Assembly (NCBI GenBank): GCA_963790575.1 | Contig: CAWBPD010000032.1 | Location: 1-64,000, forward strand | Origin: CAVTSA01 sp963790575 | GTDB taxonomy: Bacteria > Chloroflexota > Dormibacteria > Dormibacterales > Dormibacteraceae | DNA: 64,000 nucleotides | Direction: 5' to 3' | Part shown: one piece after another, positions 17,439 through 25,805 of the stretch | Position numbering within the stretch: position 1 is the stretch's first letter | How the letters are laid out: the number at the start of each line of letters is the position of its first letter | Made by a program: the position numbers and the translations under genes | Notes under the pieces: model-generated | The model's input: the letters and a program-made list of their open reading frames with translations, nothing else | What the model was told of the DNA's origin: nothing | Databases searched by the model: none

Positions 17439-19010
17439 TGCTGGCGGAGGTTCCGGAGAGCACCGAGAAGGTCTGGCTGGGGTCTGACGACGAGGACCTG
17501 AAGCGGCTTCTCCGCGATCTCCAGCAGGTCGACCTCCCCGAGCAGCCGCTGAAGGCTTGGGGGCGGCTCCAGCTCCTCCACCGGATCAAGAACTGCATCA
17601 ACGCGATCGAGCTCGACCACATCAAGGTTTTGAAGCGGATCGAGAAGGGCGATCCCTACGGCGTCGCCAACGCCGCCGACTGGCTCGCCCAGTCCATGCA
17701 CATGCGGCCGAATGCCGCCTACGCCAAGGTCTGCACCGCCTGCGAGCTGGAGGAGTTCCCGGCTCTGGACCAGGCGGTGCACGCCGGCGAGGTCTCGCCC
17801 GAGGCCACCACCGTCATCCTCCAGACCCTGCGCCGGGTGCGCCGTCACCTCAGCGATGAGGACGCGGTCGGCGTGGAGTCGGAGATGCTGCTGGCGGCCC
17901 GGGAGATGGATCACGCCCAGCTCCGAGCCCATGGCTCCAAGCTCTTCCACCTCCTCGACCGGCAGGCACATAACGAAGTGCTGCGGGAGGAGCGGGAGCG
18001 ACGCTTCTTCGACCTCAAGCGCCGCGTCGACGGCTGGTTCACCTGCAGCGGCGAGCTGGACCCGGAGGGTGGCACCTTCCTCCAGACCGCGCTCCGTGCG
18101 ATCGCCGCCGAGGACAAGTGCACCCTGCCCTCGGACGACGGCCGCACTCCCGGCCAGGCCCGTGCCGACGCGCTGGCGGAGCTGGCTGAGCACCGCTTGG
18201 CGTGCGGCGACCTGCCTGAGCACGGGCAGGAGAAGCCGCACCTGACGATCGTCGCCAGCGCCGAGACGCTGCGCGGCGAGGAAGGGCTCACCGGCACCTC
18301 AGATCGACTGGGGGACGCCGGTCTCCGGAGAGACAGCAAAGCGCATCGCCTGCGACGCGATCGCCCGCATCGCGATGGTCGGGGACCGCGGCGACGGGGT
18401 GATCGACGTGCTGCACATGGGGCGTGGCTTCCGCACCACCACGGTGGCGCAGCGCAAGGCCCTGGACCTGCAGGACGGCGGTTGCATTTGGTGCGGCCGG
18501 CACCCGAAGGATTGCAGGCCTCATCACTGGGACGCCTGGAGCCAGGGCGGCCCGACCGACCATGAGAATCTCGGGTTGGTCTGCCCGAGGCACCACTTTG
18601 CGCTCCACGAGGGCGGCTACCGGACCGCCGAGGTGACGCCGGACCGGGTGGTCATCCTGCGCCCGGACGGCAATGAGTGGGCCACGGTGCCCGCGCCATC
18701 GCTGGCGCCGGATCCGCATCCGGGACGCTACCGCTTCGAACGCCGACTGGCGGCATCAAGGATCCGGTCCCTGACTGTGTTCGCCCTCATCGAGCTCGGC
18801 TTCGCCATCAAGGACTGGTGCAGCTGCCTCTCCCGGCTACCCCTCGTGCTCCGCCTTGGGCTCCTCGCGACGGCGCCCGAGCCGGCCTCGCGGGAAGCCT
18901 CAATCTGTCTGATCGAGTCGGCCGGAATGCCGTCAGTTCAGGTTGAGCTCCACCGTGCCACGGAAGGTGCAGCAGACCCGGTTTTGGCGGGGGTGCTACC
19001 CAGCTGGTGA
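17438..19010 (+). pseudogene. DUF222-HNH endonuclease (13E12-like), frameshifted
   Basis: The first frame runs 17438 to about 18295 and encodes the DUF222 region (KAWGRLQLLHRIKN, then ANAADWLAQSMHMRPNAAYA and FDLKRRVDGWFTCSGELDPEGG). It then shifts by one position; the second frame from about 18296 continues PQIDWGTPVSGETAKRIACD. That frame carries the HNH nuclease: CIWCGRHPKDCRPHHWDAW, then NLGLVCPRHH. The two halves match the expected domain order, so this is one gene broken by a small indel near 18295. The tail after the HNH (to 19010) is longer than usual. A LexA box lies upstream. It could be a true pseudogene, a phase variant or a sequence error. Confidence 0.82.
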
Positions 19011-19131
19011 CCAGGTACGATGGCAGCGCTCATGACCGCCCACGGCACCCTGAAGGTAAGAGATTCACCAGGTGGCCTGGGCTGCCGCCCAAAACGTTTC
19101 TGTCAACGGTGCGCAGCGTAAGTTCAAAAGT

Positions 19132-19208
19132 CGAGGAGTAGCGCAGCCCGGCAGCGCACCTGGTTTGGGACCAGGGGGCCGCGGGTTCAAATCCCGCCTC
19201 CTCGACCA
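19132..19208 (+). tRNA. tRNA-Pro(TGG), CCA encoded
   Basis: CGAGGAG (19132-19138) pairs with CTCCTCG (19198-19204); discriminator A and CCA follow. The anticodon loop is TTTGGGA, giving TGG. It borders the accessory zone, a usual place for element integration, but I found no second copy of its 3' end further right. Confidence 0.95.
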
Positions 19209-19238
19209 TTTAGTTCGTTCTGGGGCGACGTCGGGCTC

Positions 19239-19361
19239 GTGGGAACGGGATGCCGTTCCGGGAACTGCTGTTGGATTCAACGATCAACCGGGATACCAGT
19301 GGGAACGGGATGCCGGTTCCGGGAACTGCTGTTGGAGTTCAACGATCAAGCCGGGATACCA
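19239..19361 (+). repeat. two-copy tandem repeat (60 + 63 bp) beside tRNA-Pro
   Basis: Copy 2 (19299-19361) begins GTGGGAACGGGATGCCGG; copy 1 (19239-19298) is the same sequence lacking exactly three single G residues at three separate places. Each unit contains a GGAAC...GTTCC inverted pair. Between this and the TetR stop (to 19458) I see nothing else. Confidence 0.85.
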
Positions 19362-19458
19362 GGGACAGGCCACCCGACCCGTAGATCCTAGCGGGGCCAA
19401 CCGGATAAGCACTTCGCGCGAATGGCCGGCCGGATGCTCTGGCAGGCGAGGCCCTGGT

Positions 19459-20100
19459 TCAAGCGAGCAGGAGTTTTTGCCAGCTCGTGGCCAGCCAGGC
19501 CTCAAAGCGGCCGGTCTCCCAGCCACGGTCGCGCACCATGAGCAGGAAGAACTCCGGTGAGTTGGTGGCCCAGATGACGTCGGCGGCCTCATCGATTCCC
19601 ACTGCGAGGCAGCCGGTGGCGGCGAGGTCTGCGGCGAGGAGGCGCATGTTGATTGCCCGCCGCTCTGCGATCTCTCTCCAAAGCCCCGCCAGCTGCTCGT
19701 CGGCGGCCGCGGCGTCGCGCACCAGCGCAACCAGCGGCGCCAGCCGGGCCTGGATGGCGGTGATCGCAGCGGCGTAGATCTCCAGCTTGCGTGCCGCCTT
19801 CGGCTCCGCCCGGATCTGCTGCACGTACTCCCTCTGCTCGGCCGGAACCGCCTCGTCCTGGCCCGAGATCGCCGCCTCCATCAGCTCACGAAACAGCGCC
19901 GGCTTCCGCCCCACGGAGGCGTAGACGGTGTCCAACGCCACGCCGGCGTGCTCGGCGATCGCGGGCATCGTCGTCGCGACGTAGCCGCGCTCCAAGAACA
20001 GCTCGCGGGCCGCGAGCAGGATCGAGTGCTGAGTTGCCACGGCGCCGGCCCGCCGACGGCTGGCGTCGTATCGCCGCGCCCGCTTGACAGCCGGTTTCAC
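19459..20100 (-). CDS. TetR-family transcriptional repressor
   Basis: A 213-residue regulator. The N-terminal helix-turn-helix (SILLAARELFLERGYVATTM, AIAEHAGVALDTVYASVG) is intact. The C-terminal ligand domain is alpha-helical and divergent (IYAAAITAIQARLAPLVALV). The GTG start at 20100 is chosen because further upstream the frame runs into the palindromic operator-like site. It is divergent from the SnoaL/cupin pair and probably represses both transcripts; the ligand is unknown. Confidence 0.88.
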   Translation of the reverse strand: MKPAVKRARRYDASRRRAGAVATQHSILLAARELFLERGYVATTMPAIAEHAGVALDTVYASVGRKPALFRELMEAAISGQDEAVPAEQREYVQQIRAEPKAARKLEIYAAAITAIQARLAPLVALVRDAAAADEQLAGLWREIAERRAINMRLLAADLAATGCLAVGIDEAADVIWATNSPEFFLLMVRDRGWETGRFEAWLATSWQKLLLA

Positions 20101-20123
20101 GGCTGCTAGTCTATCCTCAATTA

Positions 20124-20142
20124 ATCCGAAGGATATTCGGAT
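20124..20142. promoter_or_regulatory. palindromic operator between tetR and snoaL
   Basis: ATCCGAA-GGATA-TTCGGAT is a perfect 7-bp inverted repeat with a 5-bp spacer in the 65-bp divergent gap. Its size and place fit a TetR dimer site controlling both directions. It lies in AT-rich sequence (TCAATTAATCC) likely to hold both promoters. Confidence 0.7.
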
Positions 20143-20165
20143 CAAAACCGAAACAGGAGATTGGC

Positions 20166-20633
20166 ATGGAACAGGGCGATAGGAGTGGAAGTGAGCAGCA
20201 GGTCAACCTGGATGCATTTCGCCGGCTCATCGAGGAAGGTTTCGACCGTGGCGGCACCGCGGTTGTGGACGAGGTTTGCGCCGATGGCTACGTCGAGCAT
20301 CAGGACGGCATGGAGCCCTCGGGCCGGGAGGGGTTGAAGGGCGCCATCCGCTTCCTCCGCGCCCTGGCTCCCGACCTGGAGGTGAAGGTGGAGGACACGA
20401 TGGCCAGGGGCGACGAGGTCTGGGCGCGCCTCAAGGGCCGGGGCACCCACGGCGGCCACGTCCTGGGCGGTCCCACCGGACGGCCCTTCGAGATCACCAT
20501 CATGGACGTCAGTCGCTTCCGTGACGGCAAGATCGTCGAGCACTGGGGAGTCGCCGACCGCTTTTCGCAACTGCAACAGATCGGCGTCATCCCAGGCGCC
20601 GGGCAGGCACGGAGGTCCCATGATGGCAATTGA
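20166..20633 (+). CDS. SnoaL-like polyketide-cyclase-family protein
   Basis: A 155-residue NTF2-fold protein of the SnoaL/ester cyclase type. NLDAFRRLIEEGFDRGGTAVVDEV, GYVEHQDGMEPSGREGLKGAI, LAPDLEVKVEDTMARGDEVWAR and RFRDGKIVEHWGVADRF follow the family pattern. Members cyclise polyketides or act on small molecules or have no known activity. AGGAGA six bases before the ATG sets the start. It overlaps the cupin gene, and both lie opposite a TetR gene, so they probably answer the same ligand. Confidence 0.85.
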   Translation: MEQGDRSGSEQQVNLDAFRRLIEEGFDRGGTAVVDEVCADGYVEHQDGMEPSGREGLKGAIRFLRALAPDLEVKVEDTMARGDEVWARLKGRGTHGGHVLGGPTGRPFEITIMDVSRFRDGKIVEHWGVADRFSQLQQIGVIPGAGQARRSHDGN

Positions 20634-21123
20634 CACCACCAACGGTGACTCCGTCATCTTGCGGGAGGACGGCGCTGGGGATGTGATCTGGTCGATGGGC
20701 AATCGCTTCACTTTCCGGCTGCGGTCAGCCGAGACTGGCGGTGCCCTCAGCATGCTGGAGGTGGTGGCCCCGGTCGGCAGTGCGCCGCCGCTTCACACGC
20801 ATCACCGGGAGGCCGAGGTGTTCGTCCTCTTGGCGGGCGACCTGATCTACCGCGCGGGCGATGAGACGTACCAGCTCAGCCCGGGCTCATCGATCTATCT
20901 GCCGCGGGGATTGCCCCATGCGTTCCGCGTCGTCGGGACCGAGCCGGCCAGGTTCCTCGCCTTGACCTTTCCCGGTGGGCTGGAGAACCTCTACGAGGAG
21001 ATCGGACAGCCTGCGCGCGGACCTGGCTTGCCTGAACCGCCCAGCCAGCAAGAGATCGGCGCGTGGATTCAGACCGGTCGCCGATACGGCCTGGAGGTCA
21101 ACGGCCCGCCATTGCCGGGTTGA
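20623..21123 (+). CDS. cupin-domain protein
   Basis: A 166-residue single cupin. The first metal motif is PPLHTHHREAEVFVLLAG (H-H-E) and the second is SIYLPRGLPHAFRVVG, so a metal site is likely. The short C-terminal region (PSQQEIGAWIQTGRRYGLEV) is common in cupins of this sort. GGAGG at 20611 serves ATG codons at 20620 and 20623; I prefer the latter for spacing. It overlaps snoaL by eleven bases. A role in modifying or sensing a small molecule with SnoaL is inference. Confidence 0.85.
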   Translation: MAIDTTNGDSVILREDGAGDVIWSMGNRFTFRLRSAETGGALSMLEVVAPVGSAPPLHTHHREAEVFVLLAGDLIYRAGDETYQLSPGSSIYLPRGLPHAFRVVGTEPARFLALTFPGGLENLYEEIGQPARGPGLPEPPSQQEIGAWIQTGRRYGLEVNGPPLPG

Positions 21124-21153
21124 GCGCCCACCCGGTACCGAGGATGCAGACGG

Positions 21154-21390
21154 TCAGCTGTGGAGTCGCAGCCACATCGCTTCGTGATCGCGACCTTTGA
21201 CCAGGACCAGACTCGCTCGCTCCCGAGTGGGTAGGATGTTCTGGCGCAGGTTGGGGCTGATCGCCTGAGCATCGTTCAGGCTGGCAAAGCGGGTGAAGAA
21301 CGAGCGAGGGTCCTGAAAGGCGAAGTCGGGAAGAGCCAGAAAACGCTGGGCGAACCAGTGCTTGATGGCCCGCTCGGCGACGACGCCGTC
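21154..21390 (-). pseudogene. C-terminal fragment of type I pantothenate kinase (coaA)
   Basis: The minus-strand frame encodes WFAQRFLALPDFAFQDPRSF, then FTRFASLNDAQAIS and NLRQNILPTRERASLVLVK, which match the last quarter of CoaA (E. coli has the same NILPTRERASL block). About twelve residues between AQAIS and NLRQ are missing compared with the family. The kinase core is absent. It is joined in frame to an amidase fragment, so this is a rearrangement scar. A working coaA or coaX must lie elsewhere. Confidence 0.8.
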
Positions 21391-21399
21391 AGGCGGCGG

Positions 21400-21812
21400 A
21401 GGCTTCGCTAGGTCATGTGGATTGTTGGTGCGCCAGTACAGCTCGTTGGCTGTCTGCGCGAAGTCGGCCAACATCGTGGACACGTTCGTCTTGCCGACGA
21501 TGATGGCTCCCGCCGCACGCAGTCTCTGCACCACCGCGGCATCCTCGGCAGCTGTCCAGTCCGCACGCTCCGGCAGACCCCAGGTCGTAGGGAGCCAGAC
21601 GGTGTGGAAGGCCTCCTTGACGCTGATCGGCACCCGGGCAGCGCACCCAGCTCGGCGCCTGACGCACGCGCTCGATCGACTTGCCGCACTTCCTGGCGCG
21701 CTCGATCGGGTAGGTAGCCACGATCGCGTTCAGGTCGGCGTTCGCCGCGTTCAAGCCCCCGAGCACCGCGTCGACGAGTTCGAACGACGTGACCTCGCCC
21801 GCCCGACCGCCG
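21400..21812 (-). pseudogene. N-terminal fragment of an amidase-signature enzyme
   Basis: Reading from 21812, EVTSFELVDAVLGGLNAANA and LNAIVATYPIERA match amidase N-termini. After a one-base slip near 21640 the next frame gives VPISVKEAFHTVWLPTTWGL, AAGAIIVGKTNVSTMLADFA and NELYWRTNNPHDL. The catalytic lysine of the family would be in VKEAF. The Ser-Ser-Gly-Gly block that should follow NNP is lost at the junction with the coaA fragment (about 21400). Non-functional. Confidence 0.78.
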
Positions 21813-21834
21813 CAGCAAGGTGAGCGCGAGGGCC

Positions 21835-22080
21835 ACGGTGTAGAGGCCGTTGACTCCCCAAGAAGCGGCGCGCCACGCGCAGTCCGGCCGCGAACCCGAT
21901 GACGAGAACGCCGAACAGGATGAAGTTCAGACGTTGCTGCCAGCAGGCGCCGCCGTCCATCAGCGCGCTGATCGTGTCACGCAGCGGTTCGTATCCCGGA
22001 CGGACCTCGCCCTGGACCAGGAAGGCGCTCACGAATAGCACCGGCGCGACCACACCGCACGTGAGGAGCGCTCGCTGTGG
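21835..22080 (-). pseudogene. DUF998-like membrane protein fragment
   Basis: From the left end of the IS21 element the minus strand encodes RALLTCGVVAPVLFVSAFLV, RPGYEPLRDTISALMDGG and WQQRLNFILFGVLVIGFAAG, the pattern of DUF998 membrane proteins. It lacks a start codon (its 5' end is replaced by the IS end) and loses frame after RRFLGSQ. The IS insertion probably broke it. Confidence 0.6.
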
Positions 22081-22405
22081 GAACGGGACGCCGGAACGGG
22101 CCCACCGCGATACTCCGAATGGGACCCACCCCCGACGGTTCTTCACACTACGTCGTCGTCGTAAACGGGGAGGGGGTCTGGGGGAGGGGCCTAACAACCT
22201 GTGGGCTTGTGGAGAACGCCTGCGGGGTGCCTCAGGTACCGCTGTGAGCGGTTCACAGCGCGGGGGTGCCGCGGCCTTCTGAGGAGAACGGCAGAGGCTC
22301 CGGCTCCCCGTGGGCGGCTGGCACGCGAGGCGGCCCAGAGGATGCTCAGGGAGACGATGCGACCCCCACCCATGGCGTTCACTTTCGACGCCCAGGCTCA
22401 CCCGA

Positions 22406-22759
22406 TCACTCCTGGCCGAGCAGTTCGGGGACGGCGACCGGCTCGCCGCAGTGAGGGCATTCGCCGCCCAGGCCGAGCTTGCGCATGAAGGTGGAGCAGT
22501 CGGGGCAGCGCTGTTCGCCGACGGCCCGCTGTCCGCAGCGGTCCCACTCGTAGACGGTGAGCGGCTTGCGTGGCCGTCTGGCGGGGACGCTGAGCGACGG
22601 CGGTGCGGCCTGACGCCGTCGCCGGTAGGCGGCGACCCGGCAGGCGTCGGAGCAGTACTTCTGGCGTCCAGAGGGGGTGAAGGGGCGCTGGCAGAGAGGG
22701 CAGGCTACCGTAACGGCATCGTAACGCGACGGGGTGTTGGGTTCGACCCGGGGACTCAT
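22406..22759 (-). CDS. zinc-ribbon accessory protein of the IS21 element
   Basis: A 117-residue protein with two cysteine clusters: ACPLCQRPFTPSGRQKYCSD (a FCS/MYND-like finger) near residue 19, and CGQRAVGEQRCPDC followed by GGECPHCGEPV near the end. The ATGA overlaps the istB stop, so it is translationally coupled to the transposase operon. Its role is unknown; perhaps DNA binding at the ends. This frame is intact although istA and istB are not. Confidence 0.72.
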   Translation of the reverse strand: MSPRVEPNTPSRYDAVTVACPLCQRPFTPSGRQKYCSDACRVAAYRRRRQAAPPSLSVPARRPRKPLTVYEWDRCGQRAVGEQRCPDCSTFMRKLGLGGECPHCGEPVAVPELLGQE

Positions 22760-23531
22760 GACTTCGGGCCCCTTCCGGCCCGGCGCAGGCTCTGGCGGAG
22801 TCGCCAGGACTCGGTCCCGGTCTCGATGATGTGGGCTCCGAAGGTGAGGCGGTCGACCGCCGCCTTGCAGAGGCGGGCGTCAGCGAAGACGCGTGTCCAC
22901 TCGCCGAAGGGCAGGTTGGTGGTGACGATGATGCTGGCCACCTCGTTGCGCTCGGCGAGGACCTGGAAGAGCAGCTCGGCACCCGTCTCCGAGGTCTGGA
23001 CGTAGCCCAATTCGTCAAGCACCAGGAGCTCGATCCCGGCGTAGCGGCGGACGACGCGTGAGAGTTGGTGCTCGTCCTGGGCCTCCTGCAGCTCGTTGAC
23101 CAGGGCGGCCACGGTGGTGAAGCGAACCCGGCGTCCCTGGTAGCAGGCGACGATGCCGAGGGCGGTCGCCAGATGGCTCTTGCCGGTGCCGCTGTCGCCG
23201 ATCAGGACGACGTTCTCGCTGTGTTCGACGTACTCGCCTTTGGCCAGCTGATGCAGCTCGGCGGCGTTGACCGCCGACTCCTCGAACTGGAAGTCCTCCA
23301 GACGCTTGCGGTGAGGGAAGTGGGCATCGAGGAGCCGACGCTGGGCTCGCGCTCGGCGCGGGCGTCGAGTTCCAGCTCCAGCAGGTGTGCCAGGTAGTCG
23401 CGGTGCGGCGTGCCATCGGCGGCCGCCTGGTCGGCGAGCTCGGCAAAACGGGTGCCGACGGTGGGCAGACGGAGTTCTTTGGTCTGTGCGGCGACGAGTG
23501 CGTCAACCGCGCCGTGGAGCTGGTTCTTCAT
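22756..23531 (-). pseudogene. istB: istB, transposition ATPase, frameshifted
   Basis: Frame 1 (from ATG 23531) encodes MKNQLHGAVDALVAAQTKEL through ELELDARAER. One base is then missing near 23345, and the next frame continues QRRLLDAHFPHRKRLEDFQF. The Walker A is GDSGTGKSHLA, Walker B is LLVLDELGYV, and ASIIVTTNLPFGEW follows. All AAA+ motifs remain, so the break is recent or a sequence error. IstB normally loads the IstA transposase onto target DNA. Confidence 0.85.
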
Positions 23532-25066
23532 CCTTGTCCTCCCAGGAGTTGGTCGTAGGGATCGAGGCTCGGCGCCGGACGCTGGTAGGCGTCCAGCTCG
23601 CCGAGATCGAGCACCGTCAGGTGCCGCTCGCCTTCCATGGCGCGCCGGACCAGGACCGCGACCGCCCGGCCGTCGATGGCGCCGGCGGCCAGGGCACCGC
23701 CGACCGCCTGGTGGACGACCTCGGCCGGATAGCGGCGATGAAGCAGGAGCACGTCCACCATCTGACGGGCGGCGGCCGACTCGCCAAGGCGCTCTTTCAG
23801 CGTGTCGAAGAGGGTCGTGTAGGCCCCAGGCCAGCGTCCTGACTCCTGCGCCTGGCGCAGCGGCAGGCTGCGCAGGAAGGCCTGTGGCTTGTGCTTGAGC
23901 ACCTCCAGGTAGTGGTCGAGATCGAGGCGCTCACTGCCCGCCTCCCAGCAGCGCTCCCAGCGCGCGATCTGCTCGCCGCCGCCGAAGACGAGCACGAGAT
24001 GGGAGCTCAGCTCCACGCGCACCAGGCGCCCGGCGAAGCGCGAGGGCACCGAGTAGCGCACCCGTTTGACCGACACCCTTGACTTCTCGTCGACGCGGAC
24101 CTGGTCCAGGTACTCCACCGTGCAGAAGGGCTCCAACGGCAGCGGCCGCAGGATGGCCGCTTCTCGCTCCCACATCACCTGCTTGGTCTGCCTCTTGCCG
24201 ACCGGGACCCGGGCGTCGTCGCGGGCGCAGGCGTCGAGTGCCAGGCTGCCCAGCTCAGCGAGGCTGGCGCAGGCCGGCACCGGCACCAAGTGGTTCCGTC
24301 GGAAGTGACCCTGTCCCCCCTCGACGCCGCCCTTCTCGTGGGCGCCCTCGATGCCCACCCGGCAGAACCGGCTCTCGAACAGGTAGTGCGAGCGCAGCCC
24401 CACGAAGCGGTCTCGCTCGATGCGGGTGCGGCCGCGCAGCACCTTCTCCACCGCCAGCGAGTGGTTGTCCATGCGCACCAGCCCGAAGACGCCTCCGAAG
24501 TGGGTCAGGGCGAGCACCATCGACTCCAGGAAGGCCTGCTGGGTCAGCCGCGCCAGCGGCCGCACGTAGACCCGGCCGGAGTAGCACGCCCGCATCTGGA
24601 AGAACGTCACCTTGGTCCGCTCTCCCTGGATGTCGACGGCCGCCTCGAAGAAGTCCACTTCCGCCTCCGCCCCGGGCTCCTTGATCTGGGGAACCGTCAC
24701 CTCCTTCGCCCCGTACAGCTCGCGCTTGCGCCGGCCCACGTACTTGCGCACGGTCGACTCCGACAGCTCGATTCCCAGCTACCCCCGCACCCGTTCCCAG
24801 ATACGGTGCGCCGTGTGCCTCTGCTTGACCGGCACCCCGGGGGCGGCATCGGCCACCAGCACCTGTTCGATGAAGGGCCTGGCCGGCCCCAGCACGGGCG
24901 CTCCGCGTACCGGCACCCGGCGCTCCGGCGGCATCGCCGAGAGCAGCGCCTGGCGCACCGTCTTGCGGCTCACTCGATGTTCCCGAGCCGCTCGCCTGAT
25001 CGACCACCCGCGCACCACGTGGTCGCGCCGGATAGCCTCGAAGAGATCCACCTTTCGCATCTCCAA
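23528..25066 (-). pseudogene. istA: istA transposase with an in-frame stop
   Basis: From ATG 25066 the protein has an N-terminal helix-turn-helix (GWSIRRAAREHRVSRKTVRQ) and then a TAG stop at 24781-24779. The same frame continues through STVRKYVGRRKREL to 23528. The DDE core is present: EAEVDFFEAAV, FGLVRMDNHS and HEKGGVEGGQGHFRRN. Only the single stop breaks it. It abuts istB with a four-base overlap. Reading through one stop could still give a transposase, but with istB also broken I call it dead. Confidence 0.85.
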
Positions 25067-25186
25067 CTTCCCCGAACTCCGTGGCCGTAGGACAGCCCGG
25101 AGTGTCGAGGATCACGGGAGTCGGAAGATGGGTCCCATTCAGAGGATCAAAACGCCCTCAGGTGGGTCCCGTTCAGAGTCTCGAAC

Positions 25187-25805
25187 CTACGCTGATTGGT
25201 AAAAGGCATGGAAAAGTGGATAACATAGAACGCTGGATCGTGTGATCATCTGTAACAGGTCTCCTTGTGAAAAGATAGGATGTAAGTCACGCCGCCGCTG
25301 GGGCAGGTGATTTTGAGACAGATCAAGTAAGAGAGACAAGTTGAGGAACAAGAAAAGGACAGAGAAGTAGGCGACCTGCTCGGCGCTCGATCCGGTAATA
25401 AGAAGAAAGGAGTAGAGGATAGAGATCATAAAGGCTCTGACGTTCGCGCGAATCTCTGGATCTTCTGCAGAGACAAAGAAATGCAGCTGGCAGCGCAGCA
25501 GGTAGAGCTGAGCGAGCAGCGGGCGGTACCTACGCAAAGGGCACCTAGACTCTGCTCCGGCGTGCTCTGAAGGCTGCGCCTCCCTTCGAACGCATAAAGG
25601 ATGCGTGCCGATCAAGGTCCTGGCACTCGAGAAAGAGGCTCTTCTTGTTCGGGAATAGCCCATAAATGTAAGGCTGCGAGATGACGGCACGAGAGGCGAT
25701 ATTGGCCGTGCGGGCCGCTCGGTATACGTGCTCCGCGAACTCACTCAGGGCGGCTTCGAGCACCGCCGTGCGGCGCTCGTTGGCCGATCGTCGATCGTCC
25801 TCCCG
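25187..25805 (-). pseudogene. decayed TetR-family regulator
   Basis: Two minus-strand frames together give a TetR protein. The first is ERRTAVLEAALSEFAEHVYR, ARTANIASRAVISQPYIYGL, FPNKKSLFLECQD. After a frameshift near 25600 come RYRPLLAQLYLLRCQLHFFV, SAEDPEIRANVRAF and SSAEQVAYFSVLF. Several changes from the expected residues (G to V in EHVYR and RAVIS; A to S in YFSV; the Ala-rich NVAAALDL end read as NLSLLLDL) fit G-to-T on the coding strand, i.e. C-to-A on the + strand. The right end of the IS21 element lies just beyond its 3' end. Confidence 0.75.

Larger units (their letters stand above)
22083..25180 (-). mobile_element. IS21-family insertion sequence, inactivated
   Basis: Gene order istA-istB plus a zinc-ribbon accessory gene, all on the minus strand. 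Ends carry paired imperfect repeats as expected of IS21: TGGGTCCCATTCAGAG (25129-25144) and TGGGTCCCGTTCAGAG (25163-25178) on the right. Inverted counterparts near 22091-22104 and 22114-22127 lie on the left. Both istA (internal stop) and istB (frameshift) are broken. The 320 bp between the accessory gene and the left end hold no gene. Immediately right of the element the A-rich decay tract begins; the element itself has normal composition, so it may have arrived later. Confidence 0.85.

Noticed and set aside
19239..19361. CRISPR array
   Set aside because: Only two units, contiguous with no spacers, and no cas gene anywhere.
24779..24781. Programmed readthrough of the istA stop
   Set aside because: istB is frameshifted too, and no recoding signal is visible; simple inactivation is enough.
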